64,000 nt of DNA from Achatina immaculata. Its lineage: Eukaryota > Mollusca > Gastropoda > Stylommatophora > Achatinidae. Location: positions 32,054,814 through 32,118,813 of the forward strand of contig CM019691.1 in assembly GCA_009760885.1 (NCBI GenBank). The letters run 5' to 3'. Positions 63,701 through 64,000 of this stretch are shown one piece after another (position 1 is the first letter of the stretch; every line of letters starts with the position of its first letter). The notes under the pieces were generated by a model. That model was given only the letters and a program-made list of their open reading frames with translations. It was not told the DNA's origin and searched no databases. A program made the position numbers and the translations under genes.

Positions 63701-64000
63701 ATTTTATGCAGCAGTTGTTTGTAAATTGCTGTTTAGTGGAGAAACTGAGTCATAATTTGTTAGTTTAATAGTCATATAATGAGATGAACCCTGCATAGAA
63801 GTTTAATAGTCATATAGTGAGATGAACCCTGCATAGAAGTTGTATTAGTCATATAGTGAGATGAACCCTGCATAGAAGTTTAATAGTCATATAGTGAGAT
63901 GAACCCCACATAGAAGCCTATAAGCTGATTACCAGTTTCATCTTTTTGTTTGCTTCTTCTTCTCCTCAGCCACACAAGGTTCCAGACGAGTATAAACGCA
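2725..64000 (+). CDS. ASH1L: ASH1L-like histone-lysine N-methyltransferase, whole gene (partial at 3' end)
   Basis: Exons join in frame at 2725-2988, 4834-7681, 8138-9062, 10139-10288, 12695-12823, 33587-33761, 38293-38341, 41438-41546, 42697-42851, 44479-44677, 45714-45822, 46388-46540, 49121-49337, 50183-50225, 52782-52879, 53348-53535, 54062-54233, 55157-55245, 56052-56138, 57626-57855, 58604-58688, 59993-60174, 61931-62003 and 63970 to beyond the window. Every junction has AG/GT ends and compatible phase. About 2,253 residues are encoded, against about 2,970 for the whole human protein. Domain order is AT-hooks (383-536), FQLP motif (1483-1486), AWS (1531-1577), SET (about 1578-1704), post-SET Cys (1707-1714), bromodomain (about 1842-1990), PHD (2006-2046) and BAH (about 2060-2220); this order is specific to ASH1L. 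In the family it is a nuclear H3K36 methyltransferase of the trithorax group. Exon 5 (10139-10288) is the least certain exon. Confidence 0.93.
2989..4833. other. Intron 2
   Basis: 1.8 kb, AT-rich, GT...AG with acceptor TTTATTTCAG at 4833. Around 3470-3710 there is a purine-rich stretch with loose internal repetition (gttggagttgg-like words). No transposon protein or RNA gene recognised. Confidence 0.5.
4834..7681 (+). CDS. ASH1L: ASH1L exon 3, large AT-hook exon
   Basis: A 2,848-nt exon encoding residues 89-1037 and the first base of 1038, from acceptor TTTCAG to donor CAAG|GTATGT (phase 1). Three AT-hooks are visible: KKRGRPPKK (R386-P389), SPGRPKG (475-481) and RPRGRPRK (529-536); a degenerate one, KRKGRRPKK, sits near the exon end. 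AT-hooks bind the minor groove of AT-rich DNA. A second conserved block at residues 860-905 ([12 protein letters not shown] ... [10 protein letters not shown]) aligns with human ASH1L DPDFIAELEELI ... LPTIFRINF and anchors the homology. [11 protein letters not shown] motif lies near residue 220. The rest is Ser/Lys-rich and probably disordered. If the following intron is retained, the frame stops after two more codons. Confidence 0.92.
7682..8137. other. Intron 3
   Basis: 456-bp AT-rich intron, GTATGT...TTTTTAG. No feature recognised inside. Confidence 0.6.
8138..9062 (+). CDS. ASH1L: ASH1L exon 4, Ser/Pro-rich region
   Basis: Encodes residues 1038-1345 plus two bases; phase 1 in, phase 2 out (GAA AG|GTAAGG). 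Most of it is low-complexity serine/proline sequence with SPR and SPx repeats, corresponding in position to the Ser-rich stretch of vertebrate ASH1L. The end, [13 protein letters not shown], aligns with the human VVEAMQRQARK helix. Residues near 1122-1142 carry four cysteines spaced C-x7-C-x6-C-x2-C, of unknown meaning. A run of SP motifs suggests proline-directed phosphorylation (inference). Confidence 0.85.
9270..9990 (-). mobile_element. Non-LTR retrotransposon RNase H domain remnant
   Basis: On the minus strand the sequence gives [12 protein letters not shown], the conserved RNase H segment with its catalytic Asp, preceded in another frame by QWIPSHCG. It is followed by a [13 protein letters not shown] stretch and [21 protein letters not shown], the typical C-terminal extension of RNase H-bearing retroelements. 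Close to 9500 it reads [11 protein letters not shown]. At least two frameshifts break the frame. It lies in intron 4 in the opposite orientation to the host gene. Confidence 0.8.
10139..10288 (+). CDS. ASH1L: ASH1L exon 5 (less certain)
   Basis: Open 150-nt segment between acceptor CTGCTTACAG and a weak donor GAAAG|GTGCTG; phase 2 in and phase 2 out, exactly what exons 4 and 6 require. It encodes about residues 1346-1395, starting RKLIKQWT and ending HRWLIQE, which may correspond to the human KGWLLEE segment just before the conserved linker. Similarity is poor and the donor is weak, so the exon is supported mainly by phase and by the absence of stops. Confidence 0.55.
11351..11486. repeat. 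Long near-perfect inverted repeat (hairpin)
   Basis: A left arm of about 60 bases (11351-11411) is followed by a short A-rich loop and its reverse complement (11425-11486). For example AAGTAGTTGATAACTTTGCT at 11381-11400 is matched by AGCAAAGTTATCAACTACTT on the right. Transcribed as intron RNA it would form a long duplex. It may be a foldback insertion, a target for RNA editing, or an assembly fold. Confidence 0.85.
12390..12553. mobile_element. MITE with pogo/Tigger-like terminal inverted repeats
   Basis: About 164 bp bounded by AGTAAAACCCCGTTATAATA on the left and the reverse complement of CAGTAAAATCTCATTATAAC on the right. Terminal repeats of about 24 bp starting CAGTAAAA, and the small size, are typical of non-autonomous pogo/Tigger (Tc1/mariner superfamily) elements. 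The interior has no coding capacity. The exact TA duplication is unclear because the flanks are AT-rich. Confidence 0.65.
12695..12823 (+). CDS. ASH1L: ASH1L exon 6, pre-AWS linker
   Basis: Encodes residues 1396-1438, phase 2 in and out (donor GATGA|GTGAGT). It begins with an acidic SSDSDECD stretch and ends [19 protein letters not shown], which aligns residue by residue with the human PPKKKYQKAGLYSDVYKTT segment. This conserved block marks entry into the catalytic half. Confidence 0.9.
13547..13579 (+). CDS. ASH1L: Candidate 33-nt ASH1L microexon (alternative)
   Basis: Flanked by a pyrimidine-containing acceptor (TTACATTTGTAG) and a strong donor (CGGCAG|GTAATA). Its 33 nt have no stop in the required frame. 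Because exon 6 ends and exon 7 begins in phase 2, inclusion adds 11 residues ([11 protein letters not shown]) without disturbing the frame. Homologues join exons 6 and 7 directly, so if real it would be an optional cassette. Confidence 0.3.
13777..14285 (-). mobile_element. 3' end of an RTE-type non-LTR retrotransposon, copy 1
   Basis: The minus strand encodes the degenerate C-terminal region of a non-LTR reverse transcriptase. Recognisable words are [31 protein letters not shown] and [11 protein letters not shown], followed by KRKRKTR. The element's 3' end (left side, 13777-13792) carries a short GTCA-type tandem tail, as RTE elements often do. The frame is broken. Two further insertions of the same family lie at 27722-28075 and 35361-38115. 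Confidence 0.75.
14755..14825. repeat. 21-bp minisatellite
   Basis: About 3.4 copies of a 21-bp unit (GTGGGCACACTAGAGGGTGAT with small changes). Confidence 0.85.
14966..15345. repeat. 41-bp minisatellite with TATATAAG palindrome
   Basis: About nine copies of a 41-bp unit; the first two are divergent and the rest nearly identical. Each unit contains CTTATATAAG, a perfect 10-bp palindrome that includes TATATAAG. Copies alternate between GAGTTTTCTCTGC and GAGTTTTATCTGC, so the array has an 82-bp higher-order period. Confidence 0.95.
16601..16690. repeat. Short direct repeat, two copies of about 45 bp
   Basis: GATTGCCTTGGCAGGAGTTG at 16601 recurs with small changes as GGTTGCCTTGGCAGGAATTG about 45 bp later, including the following TGAGTCTGAGAAG words. 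Confidence 0.75.
16764..16807. repeat. (GT)n microsatellite
   Basis: An uninterrupted GT dinucleotide run of about 22 units. Confidence 0.97.
17020..17530. repeat. 33-bp minisatellite, degenerate at the edges
   Basis: The core (17121-17250) has four near-identical 33-bp units (CCTCTTTATCTGTTGCTACA then TTGTTGTATTTCG). Outward on both sides the same theme (TTATC...TGCTAGATTGTTTTATTTCG) continues in diverged units of about 33-37 bp, a pattern expected when an old array is re-amplified in its centre. Confidence 0.85.
18097..18197. repeat. 48-bp tandem duplication
   Basis: The segment starting CACTGGTGCTCATGCCAAGA recurs after 48 bp with perfect identity (two full copies). Confidence 0.92.
18225..18545 (+). 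repeat. Dispersed repeat of unknown class, copy 1
   Basis: Shares with 51076-51335 a series of blocks in the same order and orientation: GATATGCTAGC, TAGCTGACCA, CCTGTCCCA, TTGTTGGTACC, CCTGGCTAAC-like, CTGCTTTTTA, AGGGACTG-like, GCTGTATCTCAGCACCT-like, CATCAGCTGCAGAA-like and AGATAGAAC. No coding content and no clear terminal repeats. Confidence 0.7.
18665..18905 (+). repeat. tRNA-derived SINE, diverged copy
   Basis: Starts with a tRNA-like A-box region (TAGCGAAGTGGTTAGTGTAC) and CTCATGG, then the body words AATGGATACC and TTGGAGCTAG, and the tail motif AAATATAGGCAGTAACACGA seen in other copies as AAATATGGACACTAACACCA. The B-box is mutated. Same family as 21940-22150. Confidence 0.7.
20540..20900 (+). 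promoter_or_regulatory. Candidate internal CpG-rich promoter in intron 6
   Basis: This stretch is dense in CpG (notably 20640-20890). It contains an E-box CACGTG (20548-20553) directly followed by TATAAG (20557-20562), a combination seen in core promoters. It lies within a larger CpG-retaining block and upstream of the AWS-SET exons, so it could start a shorter ASH1L transcript. This is inference; no transcript evidence is available. Confidence 0.25.
21653..21684. repeat. (GA)n and poly-G tract
   Basis: A GAGAGA run of about 20 bp followed by a G tract. Confidence 0.9.
21805..21930 (-). repeat. tRNA-derived SINE tail fragment, inverted
   Basis: On the minus strand it reads the SINE body words GATACTGACCACATCAC and the tail motif ACAATACGGACCTAACACC. 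It directly abuts a plus-strand copy of the same family, giving a convergent inverted pair. Confidence 0.65.
21940..22155 (+). repeat. tRNA-derived SINE, best-preserved copy
   Basis: Has an A-box-like TGGTTAATGCACTGG, then CTCTCATGG, and a perfect B-box GGTTCGAATCC (21982-21992), the internal polymerase III promoter of a tRNA-derived SINE. The body contains CACCCAGCTGTAGAAATGGG and TCTGGAGTTGGGGAAGG; the tail is AAAATATGGACACTAACACC. Other copies in this window: 18665-18905, 21805-21930, 33385-33520, 46060-46255 and 62093-62285. Confidence 0.85.
22566..22583. repeat. Poly-C tract
   Basis: About 18 consecutive C. Similar homopolymers occur at 19194-19212 (G), 25950-25961 (G) and 33308-33327 (C); these are places where assembly errors are likely. 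Confidence 0.9.
22900..23150. repeat. GA-rich microsatellite/minisatellite tract
   Basis: Long irregular GAGAGAGAAAGAGAGG tract with recurring TCA(G/T)TAGAGAGA words. A related tract lies at 24225-24420. Confidence 0.85.
24225..24420. repeat. GA-rich tract
   Basis: Irregular AGAGAGAG array with repeated GTGTCA(G/T)TAGAGAGAGA words, similar to 22900-23150. Confidence 0.85.
25018..25395. repeat. 30-bp minisatellite, open on both strands
   Basis: About 12.5 copies of a 30-bp unit (CATCTTGCCAGCCTGACCCC then TTTCACGGTC). Because the period is a multiple of three, open frames persist on both strands: a 10-residue repeat [10 protein letters not shown] on minus and [10 protein letters not shown] on plus. 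I treat these as by-products of periodicity, not genes. Confidence 0.95.
27095..28315. repeat. 30-bp minisatellite interrupted by a retrotransposon end
   Basis: More than 20 copies of a 30-bp unit (GATACTAGGACCAGAATTGA then ACACATAGAG) at 27095-27722, continuing at 28075-28315 with a 33-34-bp variant (ACATAGATATAAGATACTAG...). The minus strand is open with a 10-residue [10 protein letters not shown] repeat for about 240 codons. The two halves are separated by the non-LTR fragment at 27722-28075. Confidence 0.95.
27722..28075 (-). mobile_element. 3' end of an RTE-type non-LTR retrotransposon, copy 2
   Basis: The minus strand encodes one open stretch: [73 protein letters not shown] and MDASAAGH. 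This is the standard C-terminus of RTE/L1-related reverse transcriptase ORFs. The 3' tail is an ATTC tandem repeat (27724-27741). It sits inside the 30-bp minisatellite and supplies the uninterrupted sequence used to define the mariner insertion at 37198. Confidence 0.88.
28853..29345 (-). mobile_element. RTE-like reverse transcriptase C-terminal fragment, first copy
   Basis: Minus strand: [38 protein letters not shown] and [11 protein letters not shown], the typical C-terminal tail of RTE-like ORFs; upstream (29140-29290) a decayed [14 protein letters not shown] segment. Different family from 13777/27722, same as 51625-52470. Confidence 0.88.
29671..30163 (-). mobile_element. RTE-like reverse transcriptase C-terminal fragment, second copy
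   Basis: Exact tandem copy of the fragment at 28853-29345, carried by the 818-bp duplication; the 95-residue open segment is identical. Confidence 0.88.
31627..31785. repeat. Tandem repeat, about 4 units of 30-44 bp
   Basis: Repeated AATGTCTAGATAAGAGTCTA and CTTCAGTAGATGATAAAAA units with one internally shortened copy. Confidence 0.85.
33385..33520 (-). repeat. tRNA-derived SINE fragment
   Basis: Minus strand: CAGTGGTGCCTCTGTCAAG, AAAATTGGGCACCTCTTAGA and ACAGGTGTAATATTGACCA, matching the body of the family at 21940-22155. It lies about 70-200 bp before exon 7. Confidence 0.55.
33587..33761 (+). CDS. ASH1L: ASH1L exon 7, MRG15-binding FQLP segment
   Basis: Residues 1439-1497, phase 2 in, phase 0 out (CAG|GTTTGT). 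Contains [18 protein letters not shown] and [13 protein letters not shown], aligned with human GEHEYGLFPAPIHVGKYL and [13 protein letters not shown]. The FQLP tetrapeptide (1483-1486) is the FxLP motif through which ASH1L binds the MRG domain of MRG15, which relieves autoinhibition and targets the enzyme. Its exact conservation argues that this regulation exists here. Confidence 0.95.
35300..35350. repeat. (TA)n microsatellite, first tandem copy
   Basis: TA-rich run, with a short TG interruption; expanded in the second tandem copy at 36640-36762 to about 120 bp of TA/TACA repeats. Confidence 0.93.
35361..35773 (+). mobile_element. RTE-type retrotransposon fragment (first tandem copy)
   Basis: Plus strand: [20 protein letters not shown] and [19 protein letters not shown], then [14 protein letters not shown] and [10 protein letters not shown] in a shifted frame. 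Same family as 13777-14285 and 27722-28075. It is cut at a TA by a mariner insertion at 35774. Confidence 0.85.
35774..36010 (+). mobile_element. Truncated mariner 5' end (first tandem copy)
   Basis: Begins with TGAGGTTCATACTGAAAGT and includes the start of the transposase ([21 protein letters not shown]). Its 3' part is missing because the duplication breakpoint lies here. Confidence 0.85.
36771..37197 (+). mobile_element. RTE-type retrotransposon fragment (second tandem copy)
   Basis: Copy of 35361-35773 with an internal indel that breaks the frame near 36926. It resumes on the far side of the mariner at 37957-38115 ([20 protein letters not shown] and the final [16 protein letters not shown]). 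Confidence 0.85.
37198..37954 (+). mobile_element. Internally deleted mariner element, nested in an RTE fragment
   Basis: Bounded by imperfect terminal inverted repeats: TGAGGTTCATACTGAAAGT at the left and, reversed, TGAGGGTCATACCGAAAGT at the right, with TA duplicated at 37196-37197 and 37955-37956. The 5' part encodes the mariner N-terminal helix-turn-helix region ([36 protein letters not shown]), then after a frameshift [17 protein letters not shown] and [20 protein letters not shown]. The DDD catalytic region is absent: 757 bp against about 1.3 kb for an intact element, so it is non-autonomous. Confidence 0.92.
37957..38115 (+). mobile_element. RTE-type retrotransposon 3' end beyond the mariner
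   Basis: Continues the fragment interrupted at 37197: [23 protein letters not shown] sequence and [16 protein letters not shown], ending in GCAAATGACTGATTGAC. One stop is present. Confidence 0.8.
38293..38341 (+). CDS. ASH1L: ASH1L exon 8
   Basis: 49-nt exon, phase 0 to phase 1 (AACA|A then GTAAGT). Encodes [16 protein letters not shown], aligned with human YKKPDVPLYKKIRS, the basic linker between the FQLP segment and AWS. Confidence 0.9.
38700..39230 (-). repeat. 95-96-bp satellite seeded by a tRNA-like sequence
   Basis: Five tandem units of 95-97 bp (GGCACTGGCAGGAGAGAGTA ...). The leftmost boundary (38705-38780), read on the minus strand, looks like a tRNA-derived sequence: A-box-like GTGTAGCAATTAGTACTC, an anticodon-region CCTGCCAATC, and a B-box-like ATTCAATTCC. 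Units keep only the A-box half. This suggests amplification from the head of a SINE. Confidence 0.8.
39800..40870 (-). mobile_element. Decayed Tc1-like transposon (nearly full-length transposase pseudogene)
   Basis: Read on the minus strand from 40870: [20 protein letters not shown] (helix-turn-helix start), [34 protein letters not shown]; then in other frames [24 protein letters not shown]-like and PCWMRLLHM-like segments; finally [12 protein letters not shown] with the second catalytic Asp, [20 protein letters not shown] with the expected third acidic residue, and [19 protein letters not shown]. At least three frame breaks. Span matches a full transposase (about 340 codons). Terminal inverted repeats were not found. 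Confidence 0.88.
41438..41546 (+). CDS. ASH1L: ASH1L exon 9, first half of AWS
   Basis: 109 nt, phase 1 in, phase 2 out. Starts NVYSDSK (human NVYVDVK) and carries AWS cysteines C1531, C1533, C1543 and C1547 (LCNC ... GCGDDCLNR). Confidence 0.95.
41547..42696. other. Intron 9
   Basis: 1.15 kb. Contains a small minus-strand retroelement fragment at 42285-42425; otherwise AT-rich with no recognisable feature. Confidence 0.6.
42285..42425 (-). mobile_element. Non-LTR retrotransposon C-terminal fragment
   Basis: Minus strand: [40 protein letters not shown]. The GRPHETxxRTxxRD...W...A pattern is the usual C-terminus of several non-LTR reverse transcriptases. Third distinct family in the gene. 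Confidence 0.75.
42697..42851 (+). CDS. ASH1L: ASH1L exon 10, second half of AWS and start of SET
   Basis: 155 nt, phase 2 to phase 1. Provides AWS cysteines C1556, C1561 and C1567, giving the seven of a complete AWS zinc cluster, then NQKIQKHEW and the SET start [16 protein letters not shown], including the GxG cofactor-binding strand (RGFGVR). Confidence 0.96.
42852..44478. other. Intron 10
   Basis: 1.6 kb, AT-rich, with a (TA)n run at 44170-44202. No transposon protein recognised. Confidence 0.6.
44479..44677 (+). CDS. ASH1L: ASH1L exon 11, SET core with NHSC motif
   Basis: 199 nt, phase 1 to phase 2. Encodes [37 protein letters not shown] and [17 protein letters not shown]1656-H1657 of NHSC are the cofactor-binding residues of SET enzymes and are intact; C1659 belongs to the post-SET zinc site. 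The match to human is close. Confidence 0.97.
44678..45713. other. Intron 11
   Basis: 1.0 kb, AT-rich; a CT-rich tract at 44707-44722. Nothing else recognised. Confidence 0.6.
45714..45822 (+). CDS. ASH1L: ASH1L exon 12, SET C-terminal part with YDYNF
   Basis: 109 nt, phase 2 to phase 0 (ACACAA|GTAAGA). Encodes [28 protein letters not shown] (catalytic Tyr at 1692/1694) and the autoinhibitory loop DPYNQETQ. In human the loop is HSFNVEKQ; here the residue aligned with Ser2259 is Pro1698, the one aligned with Lys2264 is Thr1703, and the Gln2265 equivalent (Q1704) is kept. Confidence 0.96.
45823..46387. other. Intron 12
   Basis: 565 bp; filled mostly by the SINE at 46060-46255 and an adjoining repeat-like segment (45890-46020, containing GTAAAAGGCGACTAAGGAGG) of unknown class. 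Confidence 0.6.
46060..46255 (-). repeat. tRNA-derived SINE, minus strand
   Basis: Minus strand: TCTCATGGTGAGGG, B-box-like GGTTCAAGTCC, then GGGCACCCCAGTCATCCAAC, and tail AAATATATGGGTACTAACAT. Same family as 21940-22155; it lies in intron 12, about 130 bp before exon 13. Confidence 0.75.
46388..46540 (+). CDS. ASH1L: ASH1L exon 13, post-SET
   Basis: 153 nt, phase 0 to 0. Encodes [15 protein letters not shown], the post-SET cysteines C1707, C1709 and C1714 that complete a zinc site with C1659, followed by a basic linker ([16 protein letters not shown]). Confidence 0.96.
46541..49120. other. Intron 13, 2.6 kb
   Basis: Contains an (AG)n run (47377-47409) and a decayed piggyBac element (47419-48894). 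46541-47376 holds nothing firm; an open stretch there is discussed under rejected items. Confidence 0.6.
47419..48894 (-). mobile_element. Decayed piggyBac element with TTAA target duplication
   Basis: Flanked by TTAA at 47415-47418 and 48895-48898. Terminal repeats CACTTTGTGGACCACAG (left) and, reversed, CACTTCCTGGGCCAAAG (right) pair imperfectly. The minus strand encodes piggyBac transposase segments: [66 protein letters not shown] and LSTDEG (first catalytic Asp region); a second open part lies at 48447-48656. At 1,476 bp it lacks the C-terminal catalytic part and is frameshifted, so it is inactive. Confidence 0.9.
49121..49337 (+). CDS. ASH1L: ASH1L exon 14, linker before bromodomain
   Basis: 217 nt, phase 0 to 1 (TCT G|GTGAGT). 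Encodes [21 protein letters not shown], matching human [21 protein letters not shown], then [10 protein letters not shown]. Confidence 0.93.
49338..50182. other. Intron 14
   Basis: 845 bp with a roughly 93-bp direct duplication at 49760-49955 (CTGTCTGGCCACAAGAAG ... CTTAGTCAAATT repeated). No gene. Confidence 0.65.
49760..49955. repeat. 93-bp tandem duplication
   Basis: Two copies with few differences; CTGTCTGGCCACAAGAAG begins at 49775 and again at 49868. Confidence 0.9.
50183..50225 (+). CDS. ASH1L: ASH1L exon 15, small
   Basis: 43 nt, phase 1 to 2 (ACAAG|GTAAGC). Encodes (D)[14 protein letters not shown], aligned with human DVFMTQFSALQTARSVRTR. Confidence 0.9.
50249..50936. mobile_element. 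Unclassified insertion with about 90-bp subterminal inverted repeats and 15-bp flanking repeats
   Basis: TGTTTTGGATGGTAA occurs at 50249-50263 and exactly again at 50922-50936, like a target-site duplication. Inside, 50269-50355 is the reverse complement (with mismatches) of about 50770-50865: GTTGTGACATTTTGGC and TTTATTACTTA on the left match GCCAAAATGTCACAAC and TAAGTAATAAA on the right. The middle has a short internal duplication (GCTTGAAAGAATATG twice). No coding potential. Confidence 0.8.
51076..51335 (+). repeat. Dispersed repeat of unknown class, copy 2
   Basis: Matches 18225-18545 block by block in the same orientation (GATATGCTAGCATTAGGGTT, CCTGTCCCATCTCT, TTGGTACC, GCTGTATCTCAGCACCTTCA, AGATAGAAC) but lacks an internal segment present there. 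Confidence 0.7.
51625..52470 (-). mobile_element. RTE-like retrotransposon 3' fragment
   Basis: Minus strand, C-terminal third of a reverse transcriptase: a decayed LDFANDVTL (catalytic FxDD-type motif with Asn for Asp), [58 protein letters not shown], then [10 protein letters not shown] and GRPR-like sequence in shifted frames toward 51640. Same family as 28853-29345 but longer at its 5' side. The internal run of 150 codons is open. Confidence 0.88.
52782..52879 (+). CDS. ASH1L: ASH1L exon 16, start of bromodomain
   Basis: 98 nt, phase 2 to 1. Encodes [20 protein letters not shown] and [13 protein letters not shown], matching human VARAARLAQIFKEICDGI, the helix Z region. Confidence 0.94.
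52880..53347. other. Intron 16
   Basis: 468 bp, AT-rich with a T tract; nothing recognised. The next intron (53536-54061, 526 bp) is likewise featureless. Confidence 0.6.
53348..53535 (+). CDS. ASH1L: ASH1L exon 17, bromodomain core
   Basis: 188 nt, phase 1 to 0. Encodes [40 protein letters not shown] and [13 protein letters not shown]: the ZA loop with its PxDL motif and helices A-B. Confidence 0.95.
54062..54233 (+). CDS. ASH1L: ASH1L exon 18, end of bromodomain
   Basis: 172 nt, phase 0 to 1. Encodes [20 protein letters not shown] and [13 protein letters not shown], matching human [20 protein letters not shown] and ASAQIDEIVG. The position of the acetyl-lysine-binding Asn of canonical bromodomains is Cys1940 here (Tyr in human ASH1L). 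Confidence 0.95.
54234..55156. other. Intron 18
   Basis: 923 bp with no recognisable repeat or coding remnant. Confidence 0.55.
55157..55245 (+). CDS. ASH1L: ASH1L exon 19, first half of PHD finger
   Basis: 89 nt, phase 1 to 0. Encodes [20 protein letters not shown] and CEKCM with zinc ligands C2006, C2008, C2020 and C2023; human reads [20 protein letters not shown]. Confidence 0.97.
55246..56051. other. Intron 19
   Basis: 806 bp; no feature recognised. Confidence 0.55.
56052..56138 (+). CDS. ASH1L: ASH1L exon 20, second half of PHD finger
   Basis: 87 nt, phase 0 to 0. Encodes [20 protein letters not shown] and RCEPRYYDP with ligands H2028, C2031, C2043 and C2046 and the cage-type W2026. 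The PHD finger is complete (Cys4-His-Cys3). Confidence 0.97.
56139..57625. other. Intron 20, 1.5 kb
   Basis: Carries a repeated segment: 56370-56450 (CCCCTGGGAACAACTGTATT ... GTGAGACAGGGGACATAGGT) recurs at 56842-56920 with small changes, about 472 bp apart. A minus-strand open frame of 212 codons at 56962-57600 is not similar to anything I know and spans the intron/exon border; I treat it as chance or old transposon. Confidence 0.55.
56370..56920. repeat. Direct repeat pair about 472 bp apart
   Basis: CCCCTGGGAACAACTGT and TCTGTTTGCTTAA flank both copies (56370-56455 and 56842-56922); between them lies unrelated AT-rich and GA-rich sequence. It may be the long terminal parts of an unidentified element. 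Confidence 0.65.
57626..57855 (+). CDS. ASH1L: ASH1L exon 21, BAH domain start
   Basis: 230 nt, phase 0 to 2 (CCC AA|GTAAGC). Encodes [40 protein letters not shown] and [17 protein letters not shown], matching the human BAH start (LLRDDLLLRQGDCVYLMRD, RDKLDIFRIEKLWKN). Confidence 0.97.
57856..58603. other. Intron 21
   Basis: 748 bp; no feature recognised. Confidence 0.55.
58604..58688 (+). CDS. ASH1L: ASH1L exon 22, BAH domain
   Basis: 85 nt, phase 2 to 0. Encodes [20 protein letters not shown] and TRKFYHNE; human ERFAFGHHYFRPHETHHSP and RRFYHNE. Confidence 0.97.
58760..59010. repeat. 48-bp minisatellite with internal inverted repeat
   Basis: Five units at a 48-bp period (the last 46 bp), each with CTGTTTAGTTAGTAACAGAC and a short hairpin ACAGACT...AGTCTGT. 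The period is a multiple of three, so a repeated [16 protein letters not shown] frame stays open; not considered a gene. Confidence 0.93.
59313..59615. repeat. 33-35-bp minisatellite
   Basis: About nine units of AACAGGGAGATATAGAACAG then AGTACATTATAGTT, decaying toward the right end. Confidence 0.92.
59993..60174 (+). CDS. ASH1L: ASH1L exon 23, BAH domain
   Basis: 182 nt, phase 0 to 2. Encodes [40 protein letters not shown] and [14 protein letters not shown], matching human LFRVPLYEIIPLEAVVGTC and [20 protein letters not shown]. Confidence 0.97.
60175..61930. other. Intron 23, 1.8 kb
   Basis: Contains a plus-strand RNase H retroelement fragment at 61390-61738; 60175-61380 has no recognisable feature. 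Confidence 0.55.
61390..61738 (+). mobile_element. Retroelement RNase H C-terminal fragment
   Basis: Plus strand: [20 protein letters not shown] (RNase H segment with the GNE-AD motif), [13 protein letters not shown], then after a stop [20 protein letters not shown] and [14 protein letters not shown]. This arrangement is the C-terminus of RNase H-bearing non-LTR elements found in molluscs. It has one internal stop. Confidence 0.75.
61931..62003 (+). CDS. ASH1L: ASH1L exon 24, end of BAH region
   Basis: 73 nt, phase 2 to 0 (TTG|GTAAGG). Encodes (W)[19 protein letters not shown] and KRTYL; human YPVCTKPYAFDHFPKKLTP and KRDFS. Confidence 0.94.
62093..62285 (+). repeat. tRNA-derived SINE, plus strand
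   Basis: A-box-like TTTTAGTGGTTAGGGTAAC, TCTTTCATGG, body CATCCAGCTGTAAAATTGAG and CTAGAGTTGGGGAATGAAAG, tail AAAATATGGACACTAATGAC. Same family as 21940-22155; B-box decayed. Confidence 0.75.
63265..63590. repeat. 29-bp minisatellite
   Basis: About 11 units of AGTATGATGGTTTCATTTCT then GTCTAATTT, several with the GTC deleted. Confidence 0.95.
63760..63920. repeat. 38-39-bp minisatellite
   Basis: Four units of GTTTAATAGTCATATAGTGA then GATGAACCCTGCATAGAA, 50 bp before the last exon. Confidence 0.93.
63970..64000 (+). CDS. ASH1L: ASH1L exon 25 (runs off the window)
   Basis: Acceptor TTCTTCTCCTCAG at 63969; encodes [10 protein letters not shown], matching human PHYVPDNYKR, the start of the C-terminal tail after the BAH domain. 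Phase 0 in. Confidence 0.93.

Larger units (their letters stand above)
62004..63969. other. Intron 24, 2.0 kb
   Basis: Holds a SINE (62093-62285) and two minisatellites (63265-63590 and 63760-63920); otherwise AT-rich. Confidence 0.6.

Overview
This is a eukaryotic (animal) genomic window occupied almost entirely by one plus-strand, intron-rich gene: an ASH1L/Ash1-type histone H3K36 methyltransferase. About 24 coding exons can be placed by splice-site consensus, matching intron phase at each junction, and family similarity. The first coding exon (ATG at 2725) and the run AT-hooks, FQLP motif, AWS, SET, post-SET, bromodomain, PHD and BAH are all visible. The window stops inside a further coding exon, so the C-terminus is missing; about 2,253 residues are encoded here. 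I infer a lophotrochozoan, most likely a gastropod mollusc, from the divergent but recognisable ASH1L, the long introns and the mixture of transposon types (non-LTR elements, mariner, Tc1, piggyBac, tRNA-derived SINEs). I cannot name the species.

Layout. 1-712: reverse-strand remnant of a non-LTR reverse transcriptase. About 1020-1744: CpG-retaining sequence with a YY1-like motif and a possible non-coding first exon. 2.7-10.3 kb: N-terminal exons, including a 2.85-kb exon with three AT-hooks. 12.7 kb: exon leading into the catalytic half. 12.8-33.6 kb: one intron of about 20.8 kb packed with minisatellites, SINEs, non-LTR fragments and an 818-bp tandem duplication. It also has a CpG-retaining block at about 15.4-22.9 kb and a candidate 33-nt microexon. 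33.6-46.5 kb: exons for the MRG15-binding motif, AWS, SET and post-SET, with a 1.3-kb tandem duplication, a mariner nested in a non-LTR remnant, a tRNA-like 95-bp satellite and a decayed Tc1 element in the introns. 49.1-54.2 kb: linker and bromodomain. 55.2-56.1 kb: PHD finger. 57.6-62.0 kb: BAH domain. 63970-64000: start of the next exon.

Function. By family knowledge the protein is a trithorax-group chromatin regulator that dimethylates H3K36, acts with MRG15 through the FQLP motif, and carries C-terminal reader modules (bromodomain, PHD, BAH). No second host gene, tRNA gene, rRNA or CRISPR array was recognised. I see no evidence of a wholly new multi-gene system. The most interesting points are substitutions in the SET autoinhibitory loop and in the bromodomain pocket, the possible microexon and internal promoter, and several repeat structures whose history can be read directly.
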